Shown here: in pieces, positions 41,953 through 53,781 of the stretch | Numbering within the stretch: position 1 is the stretch's first letter | How the letters are laid out: every line of letters starts with the position of its first letter | Origin: Williamsia sp. DF01-3 | Lineage (GTDB): Bacteria; Actinomycetota; Actinomycetes; Mycobacteriales; Mycobacteriaceae | Direction: 5' to 3' | DNA length: 64,000 nucleotides | NCBI RefSeq assembly: GCF_023051145.1 | Contig: NZ_JALKFS010000005.1 | Span: 2,931,733-2,995,732, forward strand | Translations under genes and position numbers: made by a program | The notes under the pieces: generated by a model | What the model was told of the DNA's origin: nothing | Database searches by the model: none | What the model saw: the letters and a program-made list of their open reading frames with translations, nothing else

Positions 41953-41981
41953 CCGGCCGGCCCTGACGGCGGGCCGCTCGG
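41953..41981. terminator. GC-rich hairpin between convergent aroB and B-4DMT genes
   Basis: CCGGCCGGCCC (41953-41963) and GGGCCGCTCGG (41971-41981) pair at 9 of 11 positions around a 7-base loop, in the 66-bp gap between two convergent stops. No T-run; a bidirectional terminator is plausible. Confidence 0.45.
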
Positions 41982-42006
41982 CCACGCCGGGTACCCGCTG
42001 GACCGG

Positions 42007-42543
42007 TTACTTGTTCAGGCCGACTGGCTGGGTGCGCTGGTATGCGGAATCGTCGTCATCCGCGTATCGCTGGTCGCGGCGGTTATCGTCCTGACGTTCG
42101 CGGTTCGCCTCGTTCTTGCGATGCTGACGACGCGTGAGGTACCGACCCAGCGCGGCGCCGACAAGCGCGGGCACGAAGATCAGAAGCGTGGTGAACGCGC
42201 CGCCTGCGAAAATCTCGATTGCCAGCGAGTTCTGGCCCATTCCGGCCAACACCCAGTTGCCGAGAACCCAGCCGACGATCGCGGCAATCAGCCCCGCGAG
42301 CAGGCCGGCCTTGAGCCAGCGCATGGTCAGGTCGTCGTAGTCGTCAGGGTCGGCGTGCGCACGGCCGTCGATCAGGCCGTCGATTCCGCCCCAGATGAGT
42401 GCCACGAGGACCACGGACGCGATGGCGATGGTCTTCCAATAGGTGGCTTCCAGTGGCCATTGCACGATCGCCAAAGCAAGCAGAACCCGGGCACCGATGT
42501 GCACCGCCGACATCACCAAGCCACGAAGCAACCACGCAATCAT
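42007..42543 (-). CDS. B-4DMT family membrane protein
   Basis: A 178-residue protein with four transmembrane helices, as expected for the bacterial four-helix DMT-like family: AWLLRGLVMSAVHIGARVLL, IAIASVVLVALIWGGIDGL, AGLLAGLIAAIVGWVLGNW and LLIFVPALVGAALG. A charged tail rich in Arg, Asp and Gln follows. The start is ATG 42543. An equivalent gene lies near aroB/pepQ in mycobacteria. Transport substrate unknown. Confidence 0.8.
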   Translation of the reverse strand: MIAWLLRGLVMSAVHIGARVLLALAIVQWPLEATYWKTIAIASVVLVALIWGGIDGLIDGRAHADPDDYDDLTMRWLKAGLLAGLIAAIVGWVLGNWVLAGMGQNSLAIEIFAGGAFTTLLIFVPALVGAALGRYLTRRQHRKNEANRERQDDNRRDQRYADDDDSAYQRTQPVGLNK

Positions 42544-42664
42544 GTGAGCAGCGTACCGATGCGCCACGTCTTTTTGTGGCAGGGCCCACAAAACCGACGT
42601 TTTCGGATGTCGGCGTCGCCGGACGCGGGGATGCATTGACCATCCCCGGGGGGCGAAGTCGCAC

Positions 42665-42670
42665 TAGCCT
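42665..42670 (+). promoter_or_regulatory. -10 element, probable leaderless promoter of the M24 peptidase gene
   Basis: TAGCCT ends seven bases before ATG 42678 and no SD lies between them, so transcription probably starts at the ATG. Confidence 0.5.
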
Positions 42671-42677
42671 GTACGCC

Positions 42678-43829
42678 ATGAGCGCTACATCCGACACCTC
42701 GGCGCAGACCGCCGCCCCCATCAGTCGAGTGGCCGCAGATCCCGCGAACGCGGCCCACGCAGGGCGGCGGGACCGCCTTCGAGCGGGACTCAGTGCGGCC
42801 GGCGTCGATGCGATTCTTGTCACGGACCTGGTAAATGTTCGTTATCTGTCCGGATTCACCGGGTCCAATGCCGCTCTTGTGGTGACTGCATCCGGTGATG
42901 ACCGGATCAGTACCGACGGGCGGTATCTCACCCAAGTCGCCGAACAGGCCCCGGACCTCACCGCGATCATCGCCCGCGATTGCCCTTCCGCGCTCACCGA
43001 GTACCTGGTGGGGTCCGGCGCCCGGATCGGGTTCGAGAAACACGTGGTGACCGTCGAAACACATCAGCGACTGCTGCCGATCCTCACCGGCGCCGAGACA
43101 CTGAAGCCGGTGGGGGCGCTGGTCGAGGACCTCAGGATGGTCAAGGACGACGACGAGATCGAACAGATCCGGACCGCCTGCCAGACGGCCGACCTGGCCC
43201 TCGCCGACATCCTCGGTGACGGCCTCGTGGTTCCGGGCAAAACCGAACGTCAGGTCGCAAGGGCACTCGAATGGGCGATGTTCGAGCGCGGTGCCGAGGC
43301 CGTGTCGTTCGAGACGATCGTGGCGACCGGGGCGAATTCCGCCGTGCCTCACCACCGGCCGACCGATGCCGTGCTCGGCGCGGGCGACCTGCTCAAGATC
43401 GACTTCGGTGCGGTGGTCGGTGGTTACCACTCCGACATGACCCGCACGTACGTCTTGGAGAAGGCCGAGTCCTGGCAACGGGAGATCTATGACCTGGTGG
43501 CCCAGGCACAGCAGGCTGGTCGGGAGGCGCTGGCACCTGGCGTCGACGCCGGCGAGGTGGATGCGGCAGCCCGATCGATCATCGACGCGGCGGGGTTCGG
43601 TGAGCAGTATGTGCACGGTCTCGGACACGGCGTCGGTCTGCAGATACACGAAGCGCCGTCCATCGGGAAGCTGAGCACGGGTACACTACCTTGCGGTGCA
43701 GCGGTGACCGTAGAACCCGGCGTCTATCTGCCGGGCCGAGGTGGCGTTCGGATCGAGGACACCCTCGTGATCCGCGACGGCGAACCCGATCTGCTCACCA
43801 CCACCGACAAGACATTCACCGTCATCTGA
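42678..43829 (+). CDS. pepQ: M24-family aminopeptidase P / Xaa-Pro dipeptidase
   Basis: A 383-residue pita-bread-fold metallopeptidase. The N-terminal domain shows VTDLVNVRYLSGFTGSNAALV. The dinuclear metal ligands are in LLKIDFGAVVGGYHSDMTRT (two Asp), VHGLGHGVGLQIHEAP (His), VTVEPGVYLP (Glu) and GVRIEDTLVI (Glu). It should cleave Xaa-Pro bonds in peptides. It lies upstream of efp, as in many actinobacteria, perhaps linked through proline-rich translation. A 30-residue Ala/Ser-rich extension precedes the fold. Confidence 0.92.
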   Translation: MSATSDTSAQTAAPISRVAADPANAAHAGRRDRLRAGLSAAGVDAILVTDLVNVRYLSGFTGSNAALVVTASGDDRISTDGRYLTQVAEQAPDLTAIIARDCPSALTEYLVGSGARIGFEKHVVTVETHQRLLPILTGAETLKPVGALVEDLRMVKDDDEIEQIRTACQTADLALADILGDGLVVPGKTERQVARALEWAMFERGAEAVSFETIVATGANSAVPHHRPTDAVLGAGDLLKIDFGAVVGGYHSDMTRTYVLEKAESWQREIYDLVAQAQQAGREALAPGVDAGEVDAAARSIIDAAGFGEQYVHGLGHGVGLQIHEAPSIGKLSTGTLPCGAAVTVEPGVYLPGRGGVRIEDTLVIRDGEPDLLTTTDKTFTVI

Positions 43830-43898
43830 CCGTGCGCCCCGGCGCGAGCAGGACGTCGCGCAACAAGATGCCCGGGGCGGGTGAGAGGAAGAACAGAC

Positions 43899-44458
<560 letters not shown>

Positions 44459-44462
<4 letters not shown>

Positions 44463-44935
44463 CATTGGTCAAGAAATCCGGCACCCGCCACAAGGCCCGC
44501 AAACGTGCGGTCGACCTGCTCTTCGAGGCCGAGGTCAAGAACGAGTCCCCGATCGAGCTGATCGCTCAGCGGCGTGAGATCGCGCTCGGCGACGACAGTG
44601 TGGGCAAGATCCACGACTACACCGCTCAGATCATCGAGGGTGTCGCGGGTGATGCCCGCCAGATCGACTCGGTGATCGAGTCGCATCTGCGTGAGTGGAC
44701 GCTTCCGAGGCTTCCCGCCGTGGATCGCGCGATCCTGCGGCTCGCCACCTGGGAGTTGTTCAACACCACCGACGTCCCGACCGCCGTTGTCGTCGACGAA
44801 GCCGTCGAATTGGCCAAGGAACTATCGACCGACGATTCCCCCGGATTCGTCAACGGTGTGCTCGGCCGCATCGTGCTCCTCGCGCCGCAGGTACGTGCGT
44901 CGCTGGGGCAGCAGTCACCGTCCGAGGACGCGTGA
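44459..44935 (+). CDS. nusB: Transcription antitermination protein NusB
   Basis: A 158-residue all-helical protein that, with NusE (S10), binds boxA in rRNA leaders to prevent premature termination. It begins [22 protein letters not shown], carries [19 protein letters not shown] and [20 protein letters not shown], followed by FVNGVLGRI. The GTG start overlaps efp. The pyr operon begins 157 bp downstream. Confidence 0.95.
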
Positions 44936-44977
44936 GACCCCGGCCGGTGCCGTCGCGGTGCGGCGGTCCCGGCCTGA

Positions 44978-45670
<693 letters not shown>

Positions 45671-45671
<1 letters not shown>

Positions 45672-46615
45672 TGCGGCATCTGCTGTCGGTGTCCGACCTG
45701 ACCCGCGAGTCGGCCACCGAACTCCTCGACGAGGCCGAACGGTTCGAGCAGGCCCTGGTGGGCCGCGAGATCAAGAAGCTACCGACGTTGCGCGGCCGGA
45801 CCATCATGACCGTGTTCTACGAGAACTCCACCCGCACCCGCGTGTCCTTCGAGGTTGCGGGCAAGTGGATGAGCGCCGACGTGATCAACGTCAGCGCCTC
45901 GAGCTCCTCGGCGAACAAGGGGGAGTCGTTGCGCGACACGGCCAAGACCCTTCGCGCAGCCGGGGCGGACGCGTTGATCGTCCGACATCCCGCATCGGGT
46001 GCAGCTCATCAGATCGCGCAGTGGACCTGGGAAGAGGGCACCGGACCATCGGTGATCAACGCCGGTGACGGAACCCACGAACACCCGACCCAGGCATTGC
46101 TCGATGCGTTGACGCTGCGGCAGCGGCTCGGCTCGCTCGAGGGCCGCAGGATCGCGATCGTCGGCGACGTGCTGCACTCGCGGGTGGCCCGGTCCAACGC
46201 GCACCTCCTGGCCATGCTCGGGGCGCAGGTGGTTCTCGTCGCTCCGCCCACGCTGCTGCCCGTGGGTGTCGAGGCGTGGCCCGTCGAGGTGTCACACAGT
46301 CTCGATGCCGAACTCGCCGCCGTCGACGCGGTCATGCTGCTGCGCGTTCAGGCCGAGCGGATGAACGGTGGTTTCTTCCCGTCTGCGCGTGAGTACTCCA
46401 TTCGATACGGGCTCAGCGACCGTCGGTCGGCGTTGCTCGCCGACCACGCCGTGGTGCTGCACCCGGGCCCGATGCTGCGTGGCATGGAGATCGGGTTCTC
46501 TGTGGCGGATTCACCCAAAGCAACTGTGCTGCAACAGGTCTCGAACGGAGTGCATATGCGGATGGCGGTGCTGTTCACGTTGCTGGTCGGAACCGAGAGC
46601 GACGGCGTGGCATGA
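45671..46615 (+). CDS. pyrB: Aspartate carbamoyltransferase catalytic subunit
   Basis: A 314-residue ATCase that joins carbamoyl phosphate and aspartate. The carbamoyl phosphate loop is [15 protein letters not shown], the [14 protein letters not shown] loop is present, and [12 protein letters not shown] and [11 protein letters not shown] are conserved. No regulatory pyrI gene follows; pyrC is next, overlapping by ATGA. Confidence 0.96.
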
Positions 46616-47913
46616 GTGCGCAGCTCCTGATCCGCAATGTGCGGCCATACGGCGACGACGCCGTGGACATTCTGATCGACGGCGGCGAGATCGTCGAGAT
46701 CGGCGCCTCGATCGACCCTGATGCGGCGGCCGATGTGCTCGACGGAGCGGGTGCTGTGCTGCTGCCCGGTTTCGTCGACATGCACACCCACCTTCGTGAA
46801 CCCGGCCGGGAAGACACCGAGACCATCGAGACCGGTTCGGCGGCTGCGGCTTTGGGTGGCTACACCGCGGTGTTCGCTATGGCCAACACCGACCCGGTCG
46901 CCGACAGTGCCGTCATCACCGATTTCGTCTGGCGTCGCGGCCAGGAGGTGGGCCTCGTGGATGTCCATCCGGTGGGCGCCGTCACGGTCGGGCTCGGGGG
47001 CACCCAGCTCGCCGAGATGGGCGCGATGGCCGCCGGCGTCGGCGGGGTGCGGATGTTCAGCGACGACGGCAAGTGTGTCTTCGATCCACTGATCATGCGC
47101 CGTGCGCTCGAGTACGCGAAGGGTCTCGGCGTACTCATCGCCCAGCACGCCGAGGAACCGCGGCTCACCGAGGGGGCCATCGCGCACGAAGGTGCCGTCG
47201 CGGCCAGGCTCGGGCTCACCGGCTGGCCACGGGCGGCCGAGGAGTCGATCGTCGCGCGCGACGCGCTGCTCGCCCGCGACGCAGGCGCACGGGTGCACAT
47301 CTGCCACGCATCGACCGAGGGTACGGTTGAACTGCTCAAATGGGCTCGTGGACAGGGCATTTCGATCACCGCTGAGGTCACACCCCATCATTTGCTCCTC
47401 GATGACAGCCGCCTGGAGACCTACGACCCCGTCAACAAGGTCAATCCGCCCCTTCGTGAGGGTCGCGACAAGGCGGCCCTGCGGCAGGCTCTCGCCGACG
47501 GGATTATCGACTGTGTGGCCACGGACCACGCGCCCCACGCCGCGCAGGAGAAGTGCTGCGAGTTCGCCAACGCGAGGCCGGGCATGCTCGGACTGCAGAC
47601 CGCCTTCTCGATTGTCGTGCAGACGATGGTCGAACCCGGTCTTCTCGACTGGCGCGGGGTCGCCAAGGTGATGAGCGAACGGCCCGCGGAGATCACCGGG
47701 CTGTCCGACCACGGCCGCCCGATCGCGGTCGGCGAACCGGCGAACCTGGCCCTGGTCGATCCGGAGACGGAATGGACAGTGGAATCCGGTGCGCTGGCCA
47801 GCCTCTCGGAGAACTCGCCGTTCGACGGTCTCACCCTGCCCGGCGTTGTGGTCGCGACGGTGTTGCGCGGTGAGGTGACCAACCACGGCGGCAAGGTCCG
47901 GGCGCCCCGATGA
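46612..47913 (+). CDS. pyrC: Dihydroorotase
   Basis: A 433-residue amidohydrolase cyclising carbamoyl aspartate. Metal ligands appear in [18 protein letters not shown] (HxH), [19 protein letters not shown] and [10 protein letters not shown] (catalytic Asp). It is the long type I dihydroorotase typical of actinobacteria. Coupled to pyrB upstream and to the PH-like membrane protein downstream (ATGA). Confidence 0.95.
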   Translation: MSAQLLIRNVRPYGDDAVDILIDGGEIVEIGASIDPDAAADVLDGAGAVLLPGFVDMHTHLREPGREDTETIETGSAAAALGGYTAVFAMANTDPVADSAVITDFVWRRGQEVGLVDVHPVGAVTVGLGGTQLAEMGAMAAGVGGVRMFSDDGKCVFDPLIMRRALEYAKGLGVLIAQHAEEPRLTEGAIAHEGAVAARLGLTGWPRAAEESIVARDALLARDAGARVHICHASTEGTVELLKWARGQGISITAEVTPHHLLLDDSRLETYDPVNKVNPPLREGRDKAALRQALADGIIDCVATDHAPHAAQEKCCEFANARPGMLGLQTAFSIVVQTMVEPGLLDWRGVAKVMSERPAEITGLSDHGRPIAVGEPANLALVDPETEWTVESGALASLSENSPFDGLTLPGVVVATVLRGEVTNHGGKVRAPR

Positions 47914-48413
47914 CCGGTGTTGTGGTGATCCTGATCGTCGTTCTCGCCTGGGGCGGCATTGTCGGCCTGATGCTGCTCGGCTGGCGAGGCCGTGGCCGCC
48001 GACAGGAGTTGCTCCTCGGTGCGTTCCCCGAGGTGCCAGCCACTCTCGGACCACGCCGGCTGGGCCCGCACACCGGGTTGTATGTCGGATCGACCATCGC
48101 GCCCAGCTGGCAGGACCGGGTGGCCGTCGGTGACTACGGGGACCGTGCCGTCGCGGAGATCAGCCGCTTCGACACCGGGATCCTCATCGACCGCACCGGT
48201 GCCAACCCGATCTGGATACCGGACGACCAGATCACCGCGATCCGCACCGAACGGGGCCTGGCAGGCAAGGTGATGACCGCGGACGGCGTCCTCGTCATCC
48301 GCTGGCTCCTCCCGTCGGGAACCGAGATCGATTCGGGCATTCGCGCCGACGACAAGACCATCTACCCAGAATGGGTCAAACCTCTCGAGCAGGACGGAAA
48401 GAAGAAGCAGTGA
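47910..48413 (+). CDS. Membrane-anchored PH-like domain protein of the pyr operon
   Basis: A 167-residue protein with one N-terminal transmembrane helix ([20 protein letters not shown]) and a beta-rich soluble domain ([37 protein letters not shown]), likely a PH-like fold. A homologue sits at the same place between pyrC and carA in mycobacteria, so its position is conserved though its function is unknown. It overlaps both neighbours. It may tether pyrimidine enzymes to the membrane, but that is speculation. Confidence 0.75.
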   Translation: MTGVVVILIVVLAWGGIVGLMLLGWRGRGRRQELLLGAFPEVPATLGPRRLGPHTGLYVGSTIAPSWQDRVAVGDYGDRAVAEISRFDTGILIDRTGANPIWIPDDQITAIRTERGLAGKVMTADGVLVIRWLLPSGTEIDSGIRADDKTIYPEWVKPLEQDGKKKQ

Positions 48414-49585
48414 CACAGCAACAACCGGCCACCACCGCGGTGCTGGTACTCGAGAACGGTGAACGTTACGTCGGGACGAGCTTCGGAGCGCTCGGCCAGA
48501 CGCTCGGAGAAGCAGTTTTCTGCACGGCGATGACCGGATATCAGGAGACACTCACCGACCCCAGCTACCACCGGCAGATCGTGGTGGCCACCGCGCCGCA
48601 GATCGGCAACACCGGATGGAACACCGAGGACGGCGAAAGTCGTTACGGCGCGGACGATCCCAGTGCCACCCACGACGATACCGGCAAGATCTGGGTGAGT
48701 GGGTACGCCGTGCGCAACCCGAGCCGACGAGTGTCGAGTTGGCGCGCCACGGGCAGCTTGGAAGACGAGTTGATCAACCAGGGCATCGTCGGCATCGCCG
48801 GCATCGACACCCGTACTGTCGTGCGCACCCTGCGCGACCACGGGTCGATGCGGGCCGGGATCTTCTCCGGCGATGCGCTCGCCGGGTCCGACGAACTGCT
48901 CCGACGGGTGGTCGAGGCGCCTGAGATGTCCGGTGCCGATCTGGCCGGTGAGGTGTCGACCACCGACGGGTACGTCGTCGAACCCGAGGGCGAAACCCGG
49001 TTCACGGTGGCGGCGCTCGACCTGGGGATCAAGACCAACACCCCGCGCATGTTCGCCCAGCACGGTGTGCGGGTGCACGTACTGCCGGCGGGCACCTCGT
49101 ACGACGCCATCGCCGACATCAAACCGGACGGCGTGTTCCTGTCCAACGGACCGGGGGACCCCGCGACCGCCGACCACCCGGTGGACTTCACCCGCAGCGT
49201 GCTCGGTGACGGGATCCCGCTGTTCGGCATCTGCTTCGGGAACCAGATCCTGGGCCGCGCACTCGGCCGGGGCACCTACAAGATGAAGTTCGGCCACCGC
49301 GGAATCAACATCCCGGTGGTCGACCATACGACCGGAGCCGTGTCGATCACCGCCCAGAATCACGGGTTCGCCCTGGAGGGTGAGGCCGGCGAAGAGTTCG
49401 ACAGCGACTTCGGGCGCGCCCGGATCAGCCACACCTGCGCCAACGACGGCACGGTGGAAGGCATCGAACTCATCGACGGCCGAGCGTTTTCCGTCCAATA
49501 TCACCCCGAGGCCGCGGCAGGACCCCACGACGCCGCGTACCTCTTCGAGAAGTTCGTCTCTCTGCTGCAAGGAGCGCGTGCCTGA
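48410..49585 (+). CDS. carA: Carbamoyl-phosphate synthase small subunit
   Basis: A 391-residue glutaminase subunit. The N-terminal domain has [26 protein letters not shown], and the class I amidotransferase domain has PGDPATADH, the nucleophile [12 protein letters not shown] and the His/Glu pair in [11 protein letters not shown]. The GTG start overlaps the PH-like gene. It supplies ammonia to CarB for both arginine and pyrimidine synthesis. Confidence 0.96.
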   Translation: MTQQQPATTAVLVLENGERYVGTSFGALGQTLGEAVFCTAMTGYQETLTDPSYHRQIVVATAPQIGNTGWNTEDGESRYGADDPSATHDDTGKIWVSGYAVRNPSRRVSSWRATGSLEDELINQGIVGIAGIDTRTVVRTLRDHGSMRAGIFSGDALAGSDELLRRVVEAPEMSGADLAGEVSTTDGYVVEPEGETRFTVAALDLGIKTNTPRMFAQHGVRVHVLPAGTSYDAIADIKPDGVFLSNGPGDPATADHPVDFTRSVLGDGIPLFGICFGNQILGRALGRGTYKMKFGHRGINIPVVDHTTGAVSITAQNHGFALEGEAGEEFDSDFGRARISHTCANDGTVEGIELIDGRAFSVQYHPEAAAGPHDAAYLFEKFVSLLQGARA

Positions 49586-52500
49586 TGCCCCGCCGTACCG
49601 ACCTCAAGCACGTCCTGGTCATCGGATCCGGACCGATCGTCATCGGTCAGGCCTCCGAGTTCGACTATTCGGGCACACAGGCCTGCCGGGTCCTCAAGGC
49701 CGAAGGCCTGCGGGTGAGCCTGGTCAATTCCAACCCCGCGACGATCATGACCGATCCGGAGTTCGCCGACGCGACCTACGTCGAGCCCATCACCGCCGCC
49801 TACGTGGAGAAGGTGATCGAGGCCGAGCGTGACGCCGGATATCCCATCGACGCCGTGCTCGCGACGCTGGGCGGGCAGACCGCGCTCAACACCGCAGTGG
49901 ATCTGCATGACCAGGGCATCCTCGCCAAGTACGACATCGAGCTCATCGGCGCCGACTTCGAGGCCATCCAGCGCGGCGAGGACCGGCAGAAGTTCAAGGA
50001 CATCGTTGCCAAGGTCGGCGGCGAAAGCGCCCGTTCCCGAGTGTGTTTCACCATGGAAGAGGTCCACGATACGGTGGCCGACCTCGGTTACCCGGTGGTG
50101 GTTCGCCCCTCGTTCACCATGGGTGGGCTCGGTTCGGGGATGGCTTATGACGCCGACGACCTCAACCGGATCGCCGGGGGTGGGCTGGCGGCGTCGCCGA
50201 GCGCCAACGTCCTGATCGAGGAGTCGATCTTGGGCTGGAAGGAATACGAGCTCGAGCTGATGCGTGACAACCGCGACAACGTCGTGGTGGTCTGCTCCAT
50301 CGAGAACGTCGATCCCGTCGGCGTCCACACCGGTGACTCGGTCACGGTGGCGCCGGCGATGACGTTGACCGACCGTGAGTACCAGAAGATGCGCGACCTC
50401 TCCATCGAGATCATCCGTGAGGTCGGTGTCGCCACGGGCGGCTGCAACATCCAGTTCGCGATGGATCCCGCCGACGGCCGGATGGTGGTCATCGAGATGA
50501 ATCCCCGGGTGTCGCGGTCGTCGGCGCTCGCGTCGAAGGCGACCGGGTTCCCGATCGCCAAGATCGCGGCCAAGCTCGCGGTCGGCTACAGCCTCGACGA
50601 GATCCTCAACGACATCACCAAGAAGACCCCGGCGTGCTTCGAACCCACCCTCGACTACGTCGTGGTGAAGGCGCCGCGGTTCGCGTTCGAGAAGTTCCCC
50701 GGCGCCGACGACACCCTCACCACCACGATGAAGTCGGTGGGTGAGGCCATGTCGCTGGGCCGATCGTTCGCCGAGGCACTCGGAAAGGTGATGCGTTCGC
50801 TGGAGACCAAGGCCGCCGGGTTCTGGACCGAACCCGAGACCGACGAACCGGCTCCGTTGCTCCCCGAACTGCTCGAACGGCTCCGCACGCCCAAGGACGG
50901 TCGGTTGTACGGCCTGATGCAGGCATTCGGCATGGGCGCGACCGTGGAGCAGTTGTTCGAGTCGACCGCCATCGATCCGTGGTTCCTCGCCGAGATCGAA
51001 GCCGTCCACCAACTCGGTCAACGGGTCCGCGAGGCGGACACCCTGGACGAGAACCTGCTCCGCGAGGCCAAGAGCAACGGGCTGTCCGACCGGCAGATCG
51101 CCGCGCTGCGCGACGACGTGGACGACGAGACCGCGATCCGCGACCTACGGCACTCGCTGGGCGTGCGTCCGGTCTACAAGACGGTCGACACCTGTGCCGC
51201 CGAGTTCGAGGCGGTCACGCCGTACCATTATTCGACCTATGAGCTCGATCCCGCCGCACAGAGTGAAGTCGCGCCACAACGCGAGCGGCCGAAGGTGCTG
51301 ATCCTCGGGTCCGGCCCCAACCGGATCGGTCAAGGCATCGAGTTCGACTACTCGTGTGTGCACGCCGCCATGACGCTGTCGGAGGCGGGTTACGAGACGG
51401 TCATGGTCAACTGCAACCCAGAGACCGTGTCCACCGACTACGACACCGCCGACCGGTTGTACTTCGAGCCATTGACCTTCGAAGACGTGCTGGAGGTGTT
51501 CCACTCCGAGTCGGAGTCGGGCACCGTCAAGGGCGTCATCGTGCAGCTCGGCGGGCAGACCCCGCTGGGTCTGGCCCATCGGCTCGAAGCTGCGGGTGTT
51601 CCGATCGTGGGCACCAGCCCGGCGGCGATCGATCTCGCCGAGGATCGCGGTGAGTTCGGCAACGTGCTCAGCGAGGCGGGTCTGCCCGCTGCGAAGTACG
51701 GCATGGCGACCACGTTCGATCAGGCCAAGGCCATCGCCGGTGACATCGGGTACCCGGTGCTGGTGAGGCCCTCGTATGTGCTCGGCGGGCGGGGTATGGA
51801 GATCGTGTACGACGAGGATTCCCTCGCCAGTTACATCTCCCGGGCCACCGAGATCACGCCCGAGCACCCCGTTCTCGTCGACCGGTTCCTGGAGGACGCG
51901 ATCGAGATCGACGTCGACGCGCTCTACGACGGCACCGACTGCTACATCGGCGGGGTCATGGAACACATCGAAGAGGCAGGCATCCACTCGGGTGACTCCG
52001 CATGTGCGTTGCCGCCCATCACACTCGGCCGCTCGGACCTGGAGAACGTCCGCAAGTCCACCGAGGCGCTGGCCAAGGGCATCGGTGTCCGTGGTCTGCT
52101 CAACGTCCAGTACGCGCTCAAGGACGACATCCTGTACGTCCTCGAGGCCAATCCGCGGGCCAGCCGAACGGTCCCGTTCGTGTCCAAGGCCACCGCGGTC
52201 CAGTTGGCCAAGGCCTGTGCGCGGGTGATGCTGGGCGCCACCATCGCCGAGCTCCGTGCCAACGGCATGTTGCCTGCCGAAGGGGACGGCTCCGAACTGC
52301 CCGACACCTCGCCGGTGTCGGTGAAGGAAGCCGTTCTGCCCTTCAACCGGTTCCGCCGAGCCGACGGCACCGGTGTCGACTCTCTGCTCAGCCCGGAGAT
52401 GAAGTCGACCGGTGAGGTGATGGGTATCGACGCGGACTTCGGCCGTGCCTTCGCCAAATCGCAGACGGCCGCCTACGGTTCACTGCCCGTGTCAGGCAAG

Positions 52501-52920
52501 GTGTTCGTGTCCGTCGCCAACAAGGACAAGCGCGCTCTGGTGTTCCCGGTCAAGCGGCTCGCTGATCTGGGGTTCGACATCCTGGCCACCGAGGGCACCG
52601 CGCATGTGTTGCGGCGCAACGGAATCAAGTGCACCCAGGTGTACAAGCACTCTGACAGCGATCTGCCCGAGGGCGAGGTCAGCGTGGTCGAGCGGATCCG
52701 GGCGGGGGAGATCGGTATGGTGATCAACACCCCCTACGGCAACTCCGGCCCGCGTATCGACGGTTATGAGATCCGCAGTGCCGCTGTGTCGGTGAACATC
52801 CCGTGTATCACCACGGTGCAGGGCGCGAGCGCGGCGATCCAGGGCATCGAAGCCGCGTTGGGCGGGGCCATGGGTGTGCAGTCGCTGCAGAAGCGGCACC
52901 GGACGATGCTGGGCGCGTAG
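49585..52920 (+). CDS. carB: Carbamoyl-phosphate synthase large subunit
   Basis: An 1111-residue protein with two homologous halves, each an ATP-grasp synthetase: half one starts [19 protein letters not shown] and half two [20 protein letters not shown] connecting oligomerisation domain lies between ([19 protein letters not shown]), and a C-terminal MGS-type allosteric domain follows ([20 protein letters not shown]), the usual UMP/ornithine effector site. Length and motifs are normal. It starts one base into the carA stop; pyrF follows directly after the stop. Confidence 0.97.
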   Translation: MPRRTDLKHVLVIGSGPIVIGQASEFDYSGTQACRVLKAEGLRVSLVNSNPATIMTDPEFADATYVEPITAAYVEKVIEAERDAGYPIDAVLATLGGQTALNTAVDLHDQGILAKYDIELIGADFEAIQRGEDRQKFKDIVAKVGGESARSRVCFTMEEVHDTVADLGYPVVVRPSFTMGGLGSGMAYDADDLNRIAGGGLAASPSANVLIEESILGWKEYELELMRDNRDNVVVVCSIENVDPVGVHTGDSVTVAPAMTLTDREYQKMRDLSIEIIREVGVATGGCNIQFAMDPADGRMVVIEMNPRVSRSSALASKATGFPIAKIAAKLAVGYSLDEILNDITKKTPACFEPTLDYVVVKAPRFAFEKFPGADDTLTTTMKSVGEAMSLGRSFAEALGKVMRSLETKAAGFWTEPETDEPAPLLPELLERLRTPKDGRLYGLMQAFGMGATVEQLFESTAIDPWFLAEIEAVHQLGQRVREADTLDENLLREAKSNGLSDRQIAALRDDVDDETAIRDLRHSLGVRPVYKTVDTCAAEFEAVTPYHYSTYELDPAAQSEVAPQRERPKVLILGSGPNRIGQGIEFDYSCVHAAMTLSEAGYETVMVNCNPETVSTDYDTADRLYFEPLTFEDVLEVFHSESESGTVKGVIVQLGGQTPLGLAHRLEAAGVPIVGTSPAAIDLAEDRGEFGNVLSEAGLPAAKYGMATTFDQAKAIAGDIGYPVLVRPSYVLGGRGMEIVYDEDSLASYISRATEITPEHPVLVDRFLEDAIEIDVDALYDGTDCYIGGVMEHIEEAGIHSGDSACALPPITLGRSDLENVRKSTEALAKGIGVRGLLNVQYALKDDILYVLEANPRASRTVPFVSKATAVQLAKACARVMLGATIAELRANGMLPAEGDGSELPDTSPVSVKEAVLPFNRFRRADGTGVDSLLSPEMKSTGEVMGIDADFGRAFAKSQTAAYGSLPVSGKVFVSVANKDKRALVFPVKRLADLGFDILATEGTAHVLRRNGIKCTQVYKHSDSDLPEGEVSVVERIRAGEIGMVINTPYGNSGPRIDGYEIRSAAVSVNIPCITTVQGASAAIQGIEAALGGAMGVQSLQKRHRTMLGA

Positions 52921-53781
52921 GTGGACGCGAGATCGGGTGCGGTCGGCGACACATCGTTTGCCGACCGCTACCGGGCGGCGGTCACCGACCGCGGCCGGTT
53001 GTGCGCGGGTATCGATCCCCACCCGGAACTGCTCGAGGCGTGGGGCCTGTCGGTCGACGCTGCGGGCGTCCGTGCGTTCGGTGACATCTGTGTCGAGGCC
53101 TTTGCCGGGTCCGTCGCGGTGATCAAGCCCCAGGTGGCGTTTTTCGAGACGTTCGGTTCGGCAGGTTTCGCGGCTCTGGAGTCCGTGATCAGCGGTTGTC
53201 AGGCCGGTGGCGCGCTGGTCATCGCCGACGGGAAACGCGGCGACATCGGATCGACGATGGCCGCGTACGCACGGGCTTGGCTCGAGCCGGCATCACCGCT
53301 GTGCGCCGATGCCCTGACCGTCTCGCCTTACCTCGGCTTCGGATCGCTGAGCCCCGCCATCGAACTCGCGCGCTCGGAGGGAAGGGCCGTGTTCGCGCTG
53401 GCCCGCACCTCCAACCCTGAGGGGGAGTCGCTCCAGCTGGCCCGGGGCGACGGTGGCCTGACGGTGGCCCAGAGCATCGTCGATGCGGCTGCGGCAGAGA
53501 ACTCCGATGGTCGCGCGACCGTCGGACTGGTGGTCGGTGCGACCCGGCACCACGGCCTGCAGCTGGGGGAGCTCGGGGCGCCGATCCTGGCCCCGGGCCT
53601 TGGTGCCCAAGGAGCTGCGGCGAGCGATCTACCCGGTGTGTTCGCCGACGCCGATCAGCGGTGGGTGCTGCCGGCCAGCTCTCGATCGGTGCTGCGCCAC
53701 GGTCCCGACGTGACCGCACTGCGCGATGCCGCGCGCCGCACCCGGGACGAGATCGAGGCGGCGTTCGGGGACCAGGCTTAG
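52921..53781 (+). CDS. pyrF: Orotidine 5'-phosphate decarboxylase (actinobacterial type)
   Basis: A 286-residue enzyme of the longer PyrF subgroup, making UMP. It shows LCAGIDPHPELLEAWG, VIKPQVAFFETFGSAGF, the catalytic DGKRGDIGSTM and LAPGLGAQGA. The GTG start touches the carB stop with no gap. Last gene of the pyr operon; its TAG overlaps the convergent hydrolase stop by three bases, leaving no room for a terminator between them. Confidence 0.95.
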   Translation: MDARSGAVGDTSFADRYRAAVTDRGRLCAGIDPHPELLEAWGLSVDAAGVRAFGDICVEAFAGSVAVIKPQVAFFETFGSAGFAALESVISGCQAGGALVIADGKRGDIGSTMAAYARAWLEPASPLCADALTVSPYLGFGSLSPAIELARSEGRAVFALARTSNPEGESLQLARGDGGLTVAQSIVDAAAAENSDGRATVGLVVGATRHHGLQLGELGAPILAPGLGAQGAAASDLPGVFADADQRWVLPASSRSVLRHGPDVTALRDAARRTRDEIEAAFGDQA

